A stretch of 64,000 bases of DNA from JACXTP01 sp963827905 (GTDB lineage: Archaea > Thermoplasmatota > Thermoplasmata > Methanomassiliicoccales > UBA472): the NCBI GenBank assembly GCA_963827905.1, contig CAWHCB010000001.1, positions 62,001 through 126,000 on the forward strand, written 5' to 3'. The position numbers and the translations under genes were made by a program. Under the pieces are notes generated by a model. The model was not told where the DNA came from, did not search any database, and saw nothing but the letters and a program-made list of their open reading frames with translations. Positions 18,895 to 28,156 of the stretch are shown here, one piece after another (within the stretch, counting starts at the first letter, position 1; the number at the start of each line of letters is the position of its first letter).

Positions 18895-19314
18895 ATGTCC
18901 CCTGCCTCGGTGCCAAAAGGTTCCTATCTTCTCCTTCTCCACCTGGGAGAAGAGGTCGAACTGGACGTGGGCGCCCCGGGCATATGCACCTTCCCCAGAG
19001 GGACCTACGTTTACGCTGGATCGGCCCAGTCATCCCTTTTCGCACGGGTGGGGAGGCATTTCTTAACCGAAAAGAAGGTGCACTGGCACATCGACCGCTT
19101 GCTATTGCATGCCAAACCGGTCTCGGCGATAATGATCGAGGGGGACGACAGGGAGTGCGAGATCAACCGGTTGGTCGCCGGGACGGAGGGCTCGCGCATG
19201 GTGTGCGAGGGCTTCGGTTCGTCAGATTGCGACTGTCCCACCCATCTGCATCTCATCGAGGAGGACATGCTGCCGACCATCATCAACGAGATGCGCTGGC
19301 TCGACGGAGCTTAG
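18895..19314 (+). CDS. DUF123 / GIY-YIG-like protein
   Basis: 139 aa with the DUF123 signature PRGTYVYAGSAQSSLFARVGRHF, EKKVHWHIDRLLLHA and the C-terminal FGSSDCDCPTHLHLIEE. This family resembles GIY-YIG nucleases (Tyr pairs in GTYVYAGS, a basic helix after) and is sometimes fused to endonuclease III in archaea, hinting at DNA repair. The catalytic fate of this copy is unproven. It begins 12 nt after the flavoprotein stop, so it is probably in the same transcript. Stop codon TAG. Confidence 0.8.
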   Translation: MSPASVPKGSYLLLLHLGEEVELDVGAPGICTFPRGTYVYAGSAQSSLFARVGRHFLTEKKVHWHIDRLLLHAKPVSAIMIEGDDRECEINRLVAGTEGSRMVCEGFGSSDCDCPTHLHLIEEDMLPTIINEMRWLDGA

Positions 19315-19336
19315 GGAGAGCGAGGTCCCGACCACA

Positions 19337-19346
19337 TTTTATATCC
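19337..19346 (+). promoter_or_regulatory. TATA box of the coiled-coil gene
   Basis: TTTTATATCC, centred 25 nt upstream of the GTG at 19366. The spacing is diagnostic of a leaderless archaeal transcript and decides the GTG start for the next gene over the in-frame TTG at 19387. Confidence 0.6.
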
Positions 19347-19365
19347 CAGCTACCACGATACTGTA

Positions 19366-19614
19366 GTGCCTGGAGAGGTCGATATCTTGGACAAGGTCAA
19401 GAGGCTTGAGGAGAAGATAAAGGAGCTGAACGCGCTCAAGGCGGACTACCGCAAGGAGCTGGACGAGGCCCAGTTCAAGCTAAGCAAGAAGGAGATGGAC
19501 AAGGAGCACTTCGACAAGGTCAAAGATAAGGTCCACAAGAAAGAGGCCAAGATCAATGCCAAGATCATCGATCTGCGACAGAAGGTGGAAGCGTTAAAGA
19601 AAGGTGGCGCTTGA
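19366..19614 (+). CDS. Small coiled-coil protein
   Basis: 82 aa, almost entirely one predicted coiled coil: LDKVKRLEEKIKELNALKADY, then LSKKEMDKEHFDKVKDKVHKKEAKINAKIIDLRQKVEALKK. It is very rich in Lys and Glu, with no Cys or Trp. Such short coiled-coil proteins are common in Thermoplasmata-like genomes and have no assigned role. It has its own TATA box, so it is probably transcribed separately from the DUF123 gene. Confidence 0.65.
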   Translation: MPGEVDILDKVKRLEEKIKELNALKADYRKELDEAQFKLSKKEMDKEHFDKVKDKVHKKEAKINAKIIDLRQKVEALKKGGA

Positions 19615-19786
19615 TCCCTTTTATAATAACTTTCCTTTCATCCGCTCGAAGTGAAAATCTCTTTGCGCGTCTCCTTCGATCACATCGTCCTTTGCCGATG
19701 TTGGCTCGGTCAAATTCTTAAACGAAGCGAGCCCCGAAATTTCGTCTGCGAAGGTTAGAAATACTTGCCTCTGCCTAGTAATCAAT

Positions 19787-20074
19787 CGGTCCGGGGGCCG
19801 TATGCCCTCTGGGGAAAACGGATTGATATCAGCGTCATTTGAGGATGGCGCCCCAGGTACCCGCCCCGATTCGAAGCCCTTGCTTCGGTTCGCCTGCGCC
19901 CTATGGTAAATCCATAGAAGGCAAAAGCGAATTCCCAACGCGGCCTACACCATTGAGGTGAAAAAGCCCAGTGAGGAGATTGGGCGACGCAGGTCCTACG
20001 ACCAAGGTGATCTGCAGATACCCTTGGCGGAACCAAGCGCCGAAGTACCCAGAAGCCCGGTAAGCCCCGGACCT
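19787..20074 (+). ncRNA. Candidate structured RNA of unknown family
   Basis: About 290 nt between genes, with no credible ORF. Ends pair: GGTCCGGGG (19788-19796) with CCCCGGACC (20065-20073). Inside are at least six hairpins: GCGTCAT/ATGGCGC near 19842, CGAAGC/GCTTCG near 19872, CTATGG/CCATAG near 19900, CACC/GGTG near 19949, GCCCAGT/ATTGGGC near 19966, and CCAAGG/CCTTGG near 20002. A weak TATA (TTAGAAATACTT) sits about 25 nt before the first arm and a T-run (GAGTTTTTATA) follows. It lacks RNase P motifs (that RNA is at 55.7-56.0 kb) and I do not find the SRP GGAA/AGCAG core. The plus strand is inferred from promoter and T-run; the minus strand is possible. Confidence 0.5.
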
Positions 20075-20123
20075 ACCATATTGTTGAGTTTTTATACATA
20101 CCAGATGCGCCAGATTACAATAC

Positions 20124-20162
20124 ATTTAAAATAGAGCGAATTGTTTCCGGTACAATTCGTTC
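20124..20162 (+). promoter_or_regulatory. TATA box plus inverted-repeat operator of the GlcD-type gene
   Basis: TATA-like TTTAAAATA (20126-20134) is followed directly by GAGCGAATTGT (20134-20144), a 7-nt spacer, and ACAATTCGTTC (20152-20162). The arms pair at 10 of 11 positions, with a perfect core CGAATTGT/ACAATTCG. It lies at the expected transcription start, 25 nt before ATG 20187, which is the classic position for an archaeal repressor site. Confidence 0.6.
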
Positions 20163-20186
20163 GTTCCCATTGTTAGAGGGTTTCAG

Positions 20187-21779
20187 ATGGATGCCAATGA
20201 TGACAAGAATGCCAACCCGCAGCTGGTCGCCAGGCTGAGGGACGCGATCGGTCAAGAGAACGTCAAGACGAGCATGATGGAGCGGGTGCTTTACAGCCAC
20301 GACCTCGCACCGTTGCCCAATCTGACCCAGATCGCCTTTAAGAACATCCCGGACATCGTGGTGCGCCCCCACTCCAGCGAGGACGTGGTCAAGATCGTCC
20401 GCATCTGCGCCGACGAAGGCGTCCCCATCACCCCGCGCGGTTCCTCCACCTGGGGGCTCGGCGGTTCCATACCGATCTATGGCGGCGTGCTCATCGATTT
20501 CACCGGGGGCATGAACAAGATCCTGGACATCGACCCGGTCGGCCTAACCGTCACCGCCCAGCCTGGCTGCACCTGGAAGCAGGTGTACGAGGCATGCATG
20601 GAGAAGGGACTGTTGCTCTGCTCCTACCCTTCCAGCTTCCCCAGCGCCACCTTGGCCGGATGGATATCCACCGGGGGCATCGGCGTCGGCTCCTACAAGT
20701 ACGGCTCGGCCGGACAGAACCTGCGCAACCTCGAGGTCGTCATGCCCGACGGCACGCTGGTGAACACCGGATTCGATAAGGTGGTGGACAACCAGTCCGC
20801 CTACAATCTCACCTGGCTCATCGTCGGGGCGGAGGGCACCTTGGGCGTGATCAGCAAGGTCACCCTGAAGCTCATGCCCGGCCCCGAGGTAATGAAAGCC
20901 CTATCCTACGATTTCGAAAACCTGATGGCGATGGGCAAGCCCTTGATGGAGATGTGCCGCAAGCGCATCGATCCGCTGCACATCGGTTTCAGCGACGGCA
21001 AGCACTTCGAGATGCTCCGCAAGGCCGGAAAGCACGCCCCCGAGGTCGGCTCCATGCTCAACATAATGCTGGAGGGCGACAAGACCATCGTGGAATACGA
21101 GGAGAAGGTCATCGACGAGATCATGGCCAAGCATGGGGGCAAGAGGCTGGAGCAGAGCATCGCCGAGCACGAGTGGGACGAGCGCTGCTATGAGTTCCGC
21201 GCCCGCGAGATCGGCATCGGCCACATCCCCGGCGAGGCCGTGGTCCCGCTGAAGGACTTCGAGGTCTTCGCCCAGCGCACCTACAAGCTCATGGAGGACA
21301 TGAACATGACCGGCGCCATCATCGGCATACTCGCCGACCGCAACACCGTGATGTTCATGCCCTACTACTTCGCCGACTTCGACGACCTGACCAACCTGAC
21401 CTCATTCGGTTTCAACAAGAAGTTCGCCGACATGTCCTATGACTATGGCGGTCGCCCATTGGGCTTCGGGGCGTTCTTCGCCTCCAACCTGGACAAGATC
21501 CGCGGGCCGGGCGCCAAGTACGTCCGGGCCATCAAGACCACCTTCGACCCCGATGACATCATGAACCCTGGGAAATTGGTCGGAACGAGCCTGAGGGGCA
21601 ACATCCGCATCCCGCCCGCCTTGTTCGAGTTCGCCATGGACGCCATGGCCACGGTGAAGAAGGTATTGCCCAAGGACGGCACCTTCGAACAGAGGGCCGA
21701 GGTTCTGGCACAGCAGCAGGCCAAGAAGGAGCGCGACGAAGCGGTGCACGGCCATCCCAAGGAAGGCGGGAAGCACTAA
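20187..21779 (+). CDS. FAD-linked oxidoreductase, GlcD / D-lactate dehydrogenase type
   Basis: 530 aa, intact. FAD-binding PCMH domain in the first half: PDIVVRPHSSEDVVKIVRICADEGVPITPRGSSTWGLGG and AGWISTGGIGVGSYKYGSAGQNLRNLEVVMPDGT...GAEGTLGVISKVTL. FAD-oxidase C-terminal domain in the second half, ending in the usual KTTFDPDDIMNPGKL. It oxidises a 2-hydroxy acid or a similar substrate. No separate Fe-S partner (GlcF/HdrD-like) lies next to it, so the electron acceptor is unknown. In Methanomassiliicoccales GlcD-like proteins have been discussed alongside HdrD, but nothing here proves that link. Promoter and likely operator lie just upstream. Confidence 0.85.
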   Translation: MDANDDKNANPQLVARLRDAIGQENVKTSMMERVLYSHDLAPLPNLTQIAFKNIPDIVVRPHSSEDVVKIVRICADEGVPITPRGSSTWGLGGSIPIYGGVLIDFTGGMNKILDIDPVGLTVTAQPGCTWKQVYEACMEKGLLLCSYPSSFPSATLAGWISTGGIGVGSYKYGSAGQNLRNLEVVMPDGTLVNTGFDKVVDNQSAYNLTWLIVGAEGTLGVISKVTLKLMPGPEVMKALSYDFENLMAMGKPLMEMCRKRIDPLHIGFSDGKHFEMLRKAGKHAPEVGSMLNIMLEGDKTIVEYEEKVIDEIMAKHGGKRLEQSIAEHEWDERCYEFRAREIGIGHIPGEAVVPLKDFEVFAQRTYKLMEDMNMTGAIIGILADRNTVMFMPYYFADFDDLTNLTSFGFNKKFADMSYDYGGRPLGFGAFFASNLDKIRGPGAKYVRAIKTTFDPDDIMNPGKLVGTSLRGNIRIPPALFEFAMDAMATVKKVLPKDGTFEQRAEVLAQQQAKKERDEAVHGHPKEGGKH

Positions 21780-21790
21780 AAAACCTTTTT

Positions 21791-24636
21791 TCAATTCTTA
21801 ACGCGCAGCGCCTCGATGGAGGTCTGCGCCACCTCATGTTTTATCAATTCCCTCAGACGGAACAGCGCCAGCGATTCGCATATCTGTTTCCAGAAGGTCC
21901 GCAGCACCTCCCGCCTCTCATATGGTATCAGCTCTTCCCTGGTGGAGGCCAAGGCCATGATGCCATAGGGTTTGGCGCCGTTGGTCAATGGGAATGCCAC
22001 GAATGACTCGACGCCCCAGGTCTTGGCCCAATCGTTCCGGTCCATGACCTTCTCTCCCCAGATCGGCTCATGGCTGTTCATATACTGGACCAATTGGGGA
22101 TAATTTCCGTTCATCCCTTCCAGGACTTGTAAGCCCTCACTCGGTATGCCATGATGGGCCACCAGCTTCAAACCGCCAATGCCGTTGTTGAAGAAGACCG
22201 CTCCGGCATCAAAACGGTTACGGTCGATAAGGAGCTTCAGAGCCTCCCCGAGCATCTCCTCCTCGGCGACACAATCCTCGGACAGGTTGGCCAGACCCGC
22301 GGCGGTCAGGAAGTCCTCCCTCTTCTCCTCGATCTTGCTCGCCAGAGCGTTGGAATGGCTGACATCTCGGGAGAAGGCGACGATGGCCACATCGTCCTCC
22401 CATGGCATAGCCATCGTGGACGTCTCCACATCCATGAGGGTGCGGTCCTTGCGGCGATGCTTCCCCTCCACCCGTGACCGACTCACCGGCGATGACCTTG
22501 TCCCTCAGGGCGGCCAGGTCGTCCCGGTTCCAACCCTCCACGATCAAGGAGAGATGGTTTCCGACCATCTCCTCCCGACTATATCCCAGGTCGGAACAGC
22601 TCCTCGGGTTGGCCTCTAGGATGGTGCCATTGTAAGGATGGATGACCAGGACGCTCTCCATCACCGTATTGAGGAAACAGAGGTTGCGCGCCTCGCTCCT
22701 TCTTAGACTCACTTCGAGCCGCTTCTCCTCGGTGATGTCCTTGGCGATGCCGAGTATGCCCACGGACTCGCCGCTGTCACGGCGGATCAACATCATCTTC
22801 TGTTCGCTCCAGAAGAACGTGCCGTCCTTGCGCAGGACCTTGGTCTCTACCTTCAGCACCGGGTTCTCTTTGCCCTGATGTTGTTTGGCCAGGTTCTTAA
22901 GGGTCTTGTAGGCCTCTTCTAGCTTCTCAATGGACTCTTGGTCGAGGCACCGTTTCATCATTTCGAAATCGATCGGTCCCCCGTTCAGTCCCAAGGACCT
23001 TCTCATGTTGCTGCTGACATAAAGGAATTGGAAGTCGAGGTCGGTTATCCAGATATCCTCGGAGATGTTCTGCATTATTGTCTCGAGCTTCTGTTGCTCC
23101 AGTTTGAGGGCTATCTCCTTCTCGACCCGGTCGGTCACGTTCCGCACCAGCGCCCGGTAGCCTCGGAACATGTTGTCATCGTCGAAGAAGGGTATGCCGT
23201 TCATCTCGAAATGCAGGACCTTCTCGTCGGAACGACGGGCGCGGTAGCGCACGGAGAAGAAGGGCTGCATGCGGCTCAACAACGGTTCCATCTCCTCCAC
23301 CAGGCTCAACCGGTCCTCCTCCTCCATCAGGTCGAAGGGGGCCTTGCCTATCACCTCCCGGACCGGGATGCCGGTGATGGTCTCGAAGTTGGAGCTCAGG
23401 TAACGGATGCTCAGGTCCTGGTCTATCTCCGCGAAGATGTCCTGCGAGTGGAGGTTGAGGTGGGGGTGATGCACACTGTTGGTCTGGAACTCGTAGGCGA
23501 TGCGGTTGCGCATCGAGGCATCATGCAAAATGGCGATGATGCAGGACGGCTTCCCGGTCGATTCCAGTAGCACTGCCGCGCTGATCTCCATCAACAGGCT
23601 CGTCCCGTTGTCCCTCTGAAAGATGAACTCGGACTGGAAATGCTCATGGTTACGCAACAGCTCTTGGAAGTAGTTGTTGGCCCGGTTCCTCTCCCCTTCC
23701 GCGATGAAAGAGTAGAAGTTCCTGCCTATCAGCTCGTTGGCCTTGGTGGCCCCAAGCAAACTGACCCCTGCCAAGTTCACGGACTCCATGCGCCCTCCCG
23801 GGCTTAGGGTGATGATCGGGTCAGGTGACGATTCGAAGAGAATGCTATAGCGGTCCTCCGCTATCATCAGGTCCTCCACCGCCTTCTTGTGGGTGGTCAC
23901 GTCCCTGCAGGCGGCGATCATGCCCATATAAGCGCCGTCCACATCGAAAAGAGGCATGGCCAAGCCCTCCAGGTGAACCACGGTGCCGGATTTTGATATG
24001 ATCACGAACTGGAGCGCAGAGGGCTCCTGAGCATTCTGCTTGACCTCTTCCAATTGGGAGTGGAACCTAGGCATCTCGATGGTGGGCGTCAACCTCCAGA
24101 GCACCTTGCCCTTGAGGTCGGTGTGCGTATAGCCCAGGATCTTGCGCACGCTCTCGCTCGAGAAGGTTATCTGCCCCTTCTCGTCGATGCGCCAGACCCA
24201 ATCGGCCAAGTTCTCCATCTTGTCCAACAAGCTCATCTCGGTCGGCTCGTTGTGGTCCCCGTTGTAACCGCCCCCAAGTCTTTCCACGTCGGTGGTGAGG
24301 CGGCGGAACATATCGTCCACGTCCATGTCCAGGGGATAGATGAGATCGGCCCCGTTGTTGGCCAGTTCAGTGACGCCGACGATATCCACATTTTGGAAAA
24401 GGACCACCACCGGGGTCGTCACCATCTGCTGGTTGATATGGTTCAGAACTGGGATGACATTGCATCGGGGGTCGTGCAGCATGATCAGCGCTCTGCGCGT
24501 AACCGCTGATCTGGTCATCGAGGAAGGCATCGATGTCGGCCACCAGGCCGGCGCAGTAGCCCCGGCTCACCAGGTCCTCCCTCAGCGAGTCAACATAAGG
24601 TTGACCGTTGTCCAGGACCCAGAATATCGACTGCAT
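21791..24636 (-). CDS. Multi-PAS and GAF sensor protein without kinase domain, two frameshifts
   Basis: About 945 codons in three frames joined near 24500 and 22480. The first about 120 residues look like a degenerate receiver domain (SIFWVLDNGQPYVDSLREDLV, later PVVVLFQNVDIVGVTELANNGADLIYPLD). Five or more PAS domains follow (DWVWRIDEKGQITFSSESVRKILGY; SSPDPIITLSPGGRMESVNLAGV; DIFAEIDQDLSIRYLSSNFETITG; DIWITDLDFQFLYVSSNMRRSLG; ESVLVIHPYNGTILEANPRSC). A C-terminal GAF domain ends the chain (EMLGEALKLLIDRNRFDAGAVFFNN). No HisKA or HATPase region is seen before the stop, so it may signal through partner binding. TATA-like TTTTTAATAT lies about 40 nt upstream. Confidence 0.8.
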
Positions 24637-24733
24637 GTGCTGCCCCCAAGAAGGGATTTAATCGCTGTGGGATATTAAAAAGAATGCTATGGTATTTCCC
24701 ACCCTTAGCACGAAAGGGATAGTCACCCCCAAT

Positions 24734-24880
24734 TCAGGCCTTAATGTACTTCTCCGGGGTCGCATCGAACTTCTTCTTGCATCCAGGCGCGCAGAAGTAA
24801 TAGGTCTTGCCCTTGTATTCGGATTTCCACTTGGCGGTCTTCTCGTCCACTTCCATCATGCATATCGGATCGATAGCCAT
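24734..24880 (-). CDS. YHS-domain metal-binding protein
   Basis: 48 aa: MAIDPICMMEVDEKTAKWKSEYKGKTYYFCAPGCKKKF. This is a complete YHS domain with Cys at CM and CAPGC, a treble-clef-like metal site found next to copper and heavy-metal ATPases. It begins 1 nt after the copA stop (GGTGTGAAATG), with the ribosome site GAGAGGGTG inside the end of copA, so it is translated from the same message. It likely binds or delivers copper or silver; the exact metal is not shown. Confidence 0.85.
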   Translation of the reverse strand: MAIDPICMMEVDEKTAKWKSEYKGKTYYFCAPGCKKKFDATPEKYIKA

Positions 24881-24881
24881 T

Positions 24882-27383
24882 TCACACCCTCTCCTTGATG
24901 ATCTCAGGCACATAGGTCCGCAACAGTGCGGCATTGGTGACGACTGTGACTGAGCTCAGAGCCATCGCCCCTGCCGCCAGCGCAGGCGGTAGCAACAATT
25001 GGAAACTGGGATATAGAATACCTGCGGCCACCGGTATGCCGATGGTGTTGAAAGCGAAGGCCCAGAACAGGTTCTGCCGGATCTTCACCGAGGTCCTTGC
25101 GCTCAGCTGGATCGCGGCCACGACGTCCCTTAGGTCGTTCCTTATGAGGACGATGTCGCCCGTCTCGATGGCCACATCGGTGCCGGAGCCCACCGCGATG
25201 CCCAGGTCGGCCTGGGCCAGGGCAGGGGCGTCGTTGACCCCGTCCCCGACCATGGCCACCACCTTGCCTTCCTTCTGGAGGGCGGCCACCTGCTCCGCCT
25301 TCTGGCCGGGAAGCACCTCGGCCAACACGCGGTCTATGCCGAGCTGTTTGGCGATGACATCGGCGGTCCGCCGGTTGTCACCGGTCATCATGACCACCTC
25401 CACCCCCATGCGCTTCAGCTCGTTCAACGCCACCAGGGCGGAATCCTTCACCACATCTGAGACCCCGAGCACGCCGACCGCCATTCCGTCCCGCGCCACC
25501 ACCAGGGTGGTACGCCCCAGGTCCTCCAAACGGGCGATGTGCGATTCGACCGGAGCGAGGTCCACCGAGTTGTCCTGCATGATCCTCCTCGACCCTACCA
25601 GTACCGACCTGCCCTCGATATTGGCCGAGATGCCTTTGCCAGGCACGTTCTCGAACTGACCGACCTCTGGCAGTTCGGACCTTTCCTCGGCCCTCCTGAC
25701 GATGGCCTTGGCTATGGGATGCTCGGACCCTCTCTCGGCCGCACCTGCGGTTCGCAGCAGGTCCTCCTCGGCGATCCCGATGGCGACGACATCGGTCACC
25801 TCAAGTCTGCCCTGGGTCAAGGTACCGGTCTTGTCGAAGACCATGACTCCGACCTTACCCGCTATCTCCAACGCCTCCCCGTTCTTGATCAAAATGCCCA
25901 GTTCCGCGCCCTTCCCGGTCCCGACCATGATGGCGGTCGGTGTGGCCAGGCCAAGGGCGCAGGGGCAGGCGATGACCAGCACGGCGATGAATACCGACAG
26001 GGAGAACGGGAAGACCTGGTCCACCTCATAGTACGAAGCCCCAAAAAAGTACCAGAAGAGGAAGGCGGAGACGGCTATGGTGATGACGATGGGAACGAAG
26101 ACCGAGGCCACCCGGTCGGCCATGCGTTGGATGGGGGCCTTGGACACCTGGGCCTCCTCCACGAGACGGATGATCTGGGCCAGCGCGGTGTCGGCCCCCA
26201 CCCGGGTGGCCCTGACCTTGAGCAATCCATTGCTGTTGATGGAACCCCCTACCACGGAAGAGCCCTCAGCCTTGTGCACCGGTAGGCTCTCTCCGGTGAT
26301 CAGGGACTCGTCCACCTCCGATTCGCCCTCGACCACCAGGCCATCGGTGGGGACCTTCTCCCCTGGTCGGACCACCATGACATCATTGACATCAAGCTCA
26401 TCGACAGGAACGGTCACCTCCTTGCCCTCACGCATTATGGTGGCGCTCTTCGCCTGCAGGTCGATCAGCTTTCGTATGGAATCGGAGGTGCGGGACTTGG
26501 CCCTGGCCTCGATGTACTTGCCCAACAGCACTATCGCGATGATGAGGGCGGCGCTGTCATAGTAGACATCAGTGAAGGGGAAGGCGTCAGGAAAGAAGGT
26601 CACTGCCACCGAGTAGAAATAGGCCGCCGAGGTGCCGACCGCCACCAACACGTCCATGTTGGCCACGCCATTGCGCAAGGATTTGTAGCCGCCGATATAG
26701 AATCTGTAACCGGCGACGAACTGGATCGGCGTGGTGAGTAGGAACAGGATGTAATTGCCATAGTCCATCAGGAAGGGCTCATCGCCCAATGGGGTGAACA
26801 TCATCAGCATCATGATGACGAATACTGGCAACGCGAGCGTCCAAGCGAAGACCAGAAATCGTCTCTGGCGAGCCGTCTCCTCGGCCCTAAGCTCCCTCTC
26901 CGCATCCACCGTCTGTGCCTCAAGCACGTCGTATCCAGCGTCCCTGATGGCCTGCTTGATCTGTTGCAGGCGAACCTGTTGCGGATCGTATCTCACCGTC
27001 ACCTTCTCGGTGGCAAGGTTGACCGAGGCGGACAGAACGCCAGGTAACGACAGCAACGATTCCTCCACCGAAAGCACGCAGGAGGAACAGGTCATGCCCC
27101 CGACGGCGATGGTGACCTGGTTCAATATGACCCCATATCCGGCCTGGTCTATGGCGGAGGCCATCTTTTCCATGGTCACCTTCTCGGGGTCGTAGACCAC
27201 GGTGGCCTTCTCGGTGGCAAGGTTGACGCTCGCCTCTTCCACCCCCTCCAATCCCTGCAGCGATTCGGTGATGGTCTGAGCACAAGTGGCACAGGTCATA
27301 CCGGTGACCCCGAAGCTTGCCGTCCTCTTTCCTTTGGACCCCAGTTCCGGTCGGTCTGACCCGCCGTCCTTAGCGTCGCTCAT
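24882..27383 (-). CDS. copA: Copper-exporting P1B-type ATPase
   Basis: 833 aa, intact. Two N-terminal heavy-metal domains with GMTCATC (residues about 28-34) and GMTCSSC (about 96-102), eight membrane spans, the transmembrane metal motif IACPCALGLATPTA, the phosphorylation motif VMVFDKTGTLTQG, MTGDN and the hinge VGDGVNDAPALAQADLGIAVG. CPC plus two CxxC domains mark a Cu+ (or Ag+) exporter of the plasma membrane. It forms an operon with the YHS protein downstream. A divergent TRASH-domain regulator and a 9-bp inverted repeat 45 nt upstream of the start indicate copper-responsive control. Confidence 0.95.
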   Translation of the reverse strand: MSDAKDGGSDRPELGSKGKRTASFGVTGMTCATCAQTITESLQGLEGVEEASVNLATEKATVVYDPEKVTMEKMASAIDQAGYGVILNQVTIAVGGMTCSSCVLSVEESLLSLPGVLSASVNLATEKVTVRYDPQQVRLQQIKQAIRDAGYDVLEAQTVDAERELRAEETARQRRFLVFAWTLALPVFVIMMLMMFTPLGDEPFLMDYGNYILFLLTTPIQFVAGYRFYIGGYKSLRNGVANMDVLVAVGTSAAYFYSVAVTFFPDAFPFTDVYYDSAALIIAIVLLGKYIEARAKSRTSDSIRKLIDLQAKSATIMREGKEVTVPVDELDVNDVMVVRPGEKVPTDGLVVEGESEVDESLITGESLPVHKAEGSSVVGGSINSNGLLKVRATRVGADTALAQIIRLVEEAQVSKAPIQRMADRVASVFVPIVITIAVSAFLFWYFFGASYYEVDQVFPFSLSVFIAVLVIACPCALGLATPTAIMVGTGKGAELGILIKNGEALEIAGKVGVMVFDKTGTLTQGRLEVTDVVAIGIAEEDLLRTAGAAERGSEHPIAKAIVRRAEERSELPEVGQFENVPGKGISANIEGRSVLVGSRRIMQDNSVDLAPVESHIARLEDLGRTTLVVARDGMAVGVLGVSDVVKDSALVALNELKRMGVEVVMMTGDNRRTADVIAKQLGIDRVLAEVLPGQKAEQVAALQKEGKVVAMVGDGVNDAPALAQADLGIAVGSGTDVAIETGDIVLIRNDLRDVVAAIQLSARTSVKIRQNLFWAFAFNTIGIPVAAGILYPSFQLLLPPALAAGAMALSSVTVVTNAALLRTYVPEIIKERV

Positions 27384-27427
27384 CTACACCCAATCGAAGC
27401 TCTTGGTTCATCTACATGTCTATCAAC

Positions 27428-27462
27428 GAATGCAAAGAATTGTTACGAGTTATTTTGCATTC
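27428..27462. promoter_or_regulatory. Inverted-repeat operator between copA and its regulator
   Basis: Perfect 9-bp arms GAATGCAAA (27428-27436) and TTTGCATTC (27454-27462), 17-nt spacer. Centre-to-centre spacing of about 26 nt fits a dimer or tetramer bound on one face of DNA. It sits between the divergent starts (27383 and 27542), 45 nt from copA and about 80 nt from the regulator, where it could control both. Confidence 0.65.
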
Positions 27463-27541
27463 TTAATTTCAGTATAACCTCTACTAGTTTGTTCGTTTAA
27501 CGGATATCTTTATTAATGATTGTTTAATTCCCCTTTTCCAT

Positions 27542-28156
27542 ATGAAACTGGACAATACCGACGTTAGGATCCTGAAGGTCCTTCAGGAGAACGGTCGCCT
27601 ATCCTTCCGTCAGATCGCGGACAGGGTGAAGGTCAGCGTTCCCACGGTCAGCAGCAAGGTCGGCTCCATGGAGAACATGGGCATCATAAAGGGTTACACG
27701 GCTACCCTCGACCCAGAGAAACTGGGCGGGATCAGCGTGGTCCTGAGCATCAAGACCAAGCCAGTTGACATCAAGAAGGTGGCCGAGCAGTTCCAGGAGA
27801 ACGAGAGCGTGAGGCAGATCTTCATGCTCAGCAGCGGCAAGCTGATGCTCATGTGCACCTTCCACCACCAGCACCTCATCAACGAGTTCCTTTCCAAGAT
27901 GGCCGACATCCATGAGATCATCGAGTTCGACATAGCGAACATCGTCACCGTGGTCAAGGAGAACCAGAGGGCCACCGTCACCCCAGAGTCCTCTGTGGTG
28001 CTGACGTGCGACTACTGTAAGAAGGAGATCCACGACAACGCCTACAAGGTCAAGAAGGACGACCGCGAGTATTACGTCTGTTGTCCCGTTTGCCAAAAGG
28101 GGTTCGAGGTCAAGTACGACGGCATAAAGGCCGATTCTGTGAATGCCAAGGCTTGA
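27542..28156 (+). CDS. Lrp/AsnC-type HTH regulator with C-terminal TRASH metal-sensing domain (CopT-like)
   Basis: 204 aa. Residues 1-60 are an AsnC-type winged helix (DNTDVRILKVLQENGRLSFRQIADRVKVSVPTVSSKVGSMENMGII), followed by an effector region. Residues about 150-190 form a TRASH/treble-clef site: CDYCKKEI then EYYVCCPVCQKGFEVKY. TRASH regulators next to copper ATPases (CopT/CopR of Sulfolobus) are established metal sensors. Divergent placement from copA, with an inverted repeat between them, supports this role. TATA-like CTTTATTAAT (27508-27517) is about 29 nt before the ATG, so leaderless. Confidence 0.88.
   Translation: MKLDNTDVRILKVLQENGRLSFRQIADRVKVSVPTVSSKVGSMENMGIIKGYTATLDPEKLGGISVVLSIKTKPVDIKKVAEQFQENESVRQIFMLSSGKLMLMCTFHHQHLINEFLSKMADIHEIIEFDIANIVTVVKENQRATVTPESSVVLTCDYCKKEIHDNAYKVKKDDREYYVCCPVCQKGFEVKYDGIKADSVNAKA

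Noticed and set aside
19787..20074. RNase P RNA at this site
   Set aside because: CR-I and CR-V cores are missing, and a convincing RNase P RNA exists at 55686-55989.
19621..20125. Three overlapping minus-strand ORFs across the RNA candidate
   Set aside because: No family resemblance, no ribosome site or promoter spacing, and the DNA is explained better by strong base-pairing.
25539..26285. 248-codon plus-strand ORF
   Set aside because: Antisense shadow of copA with no family features.
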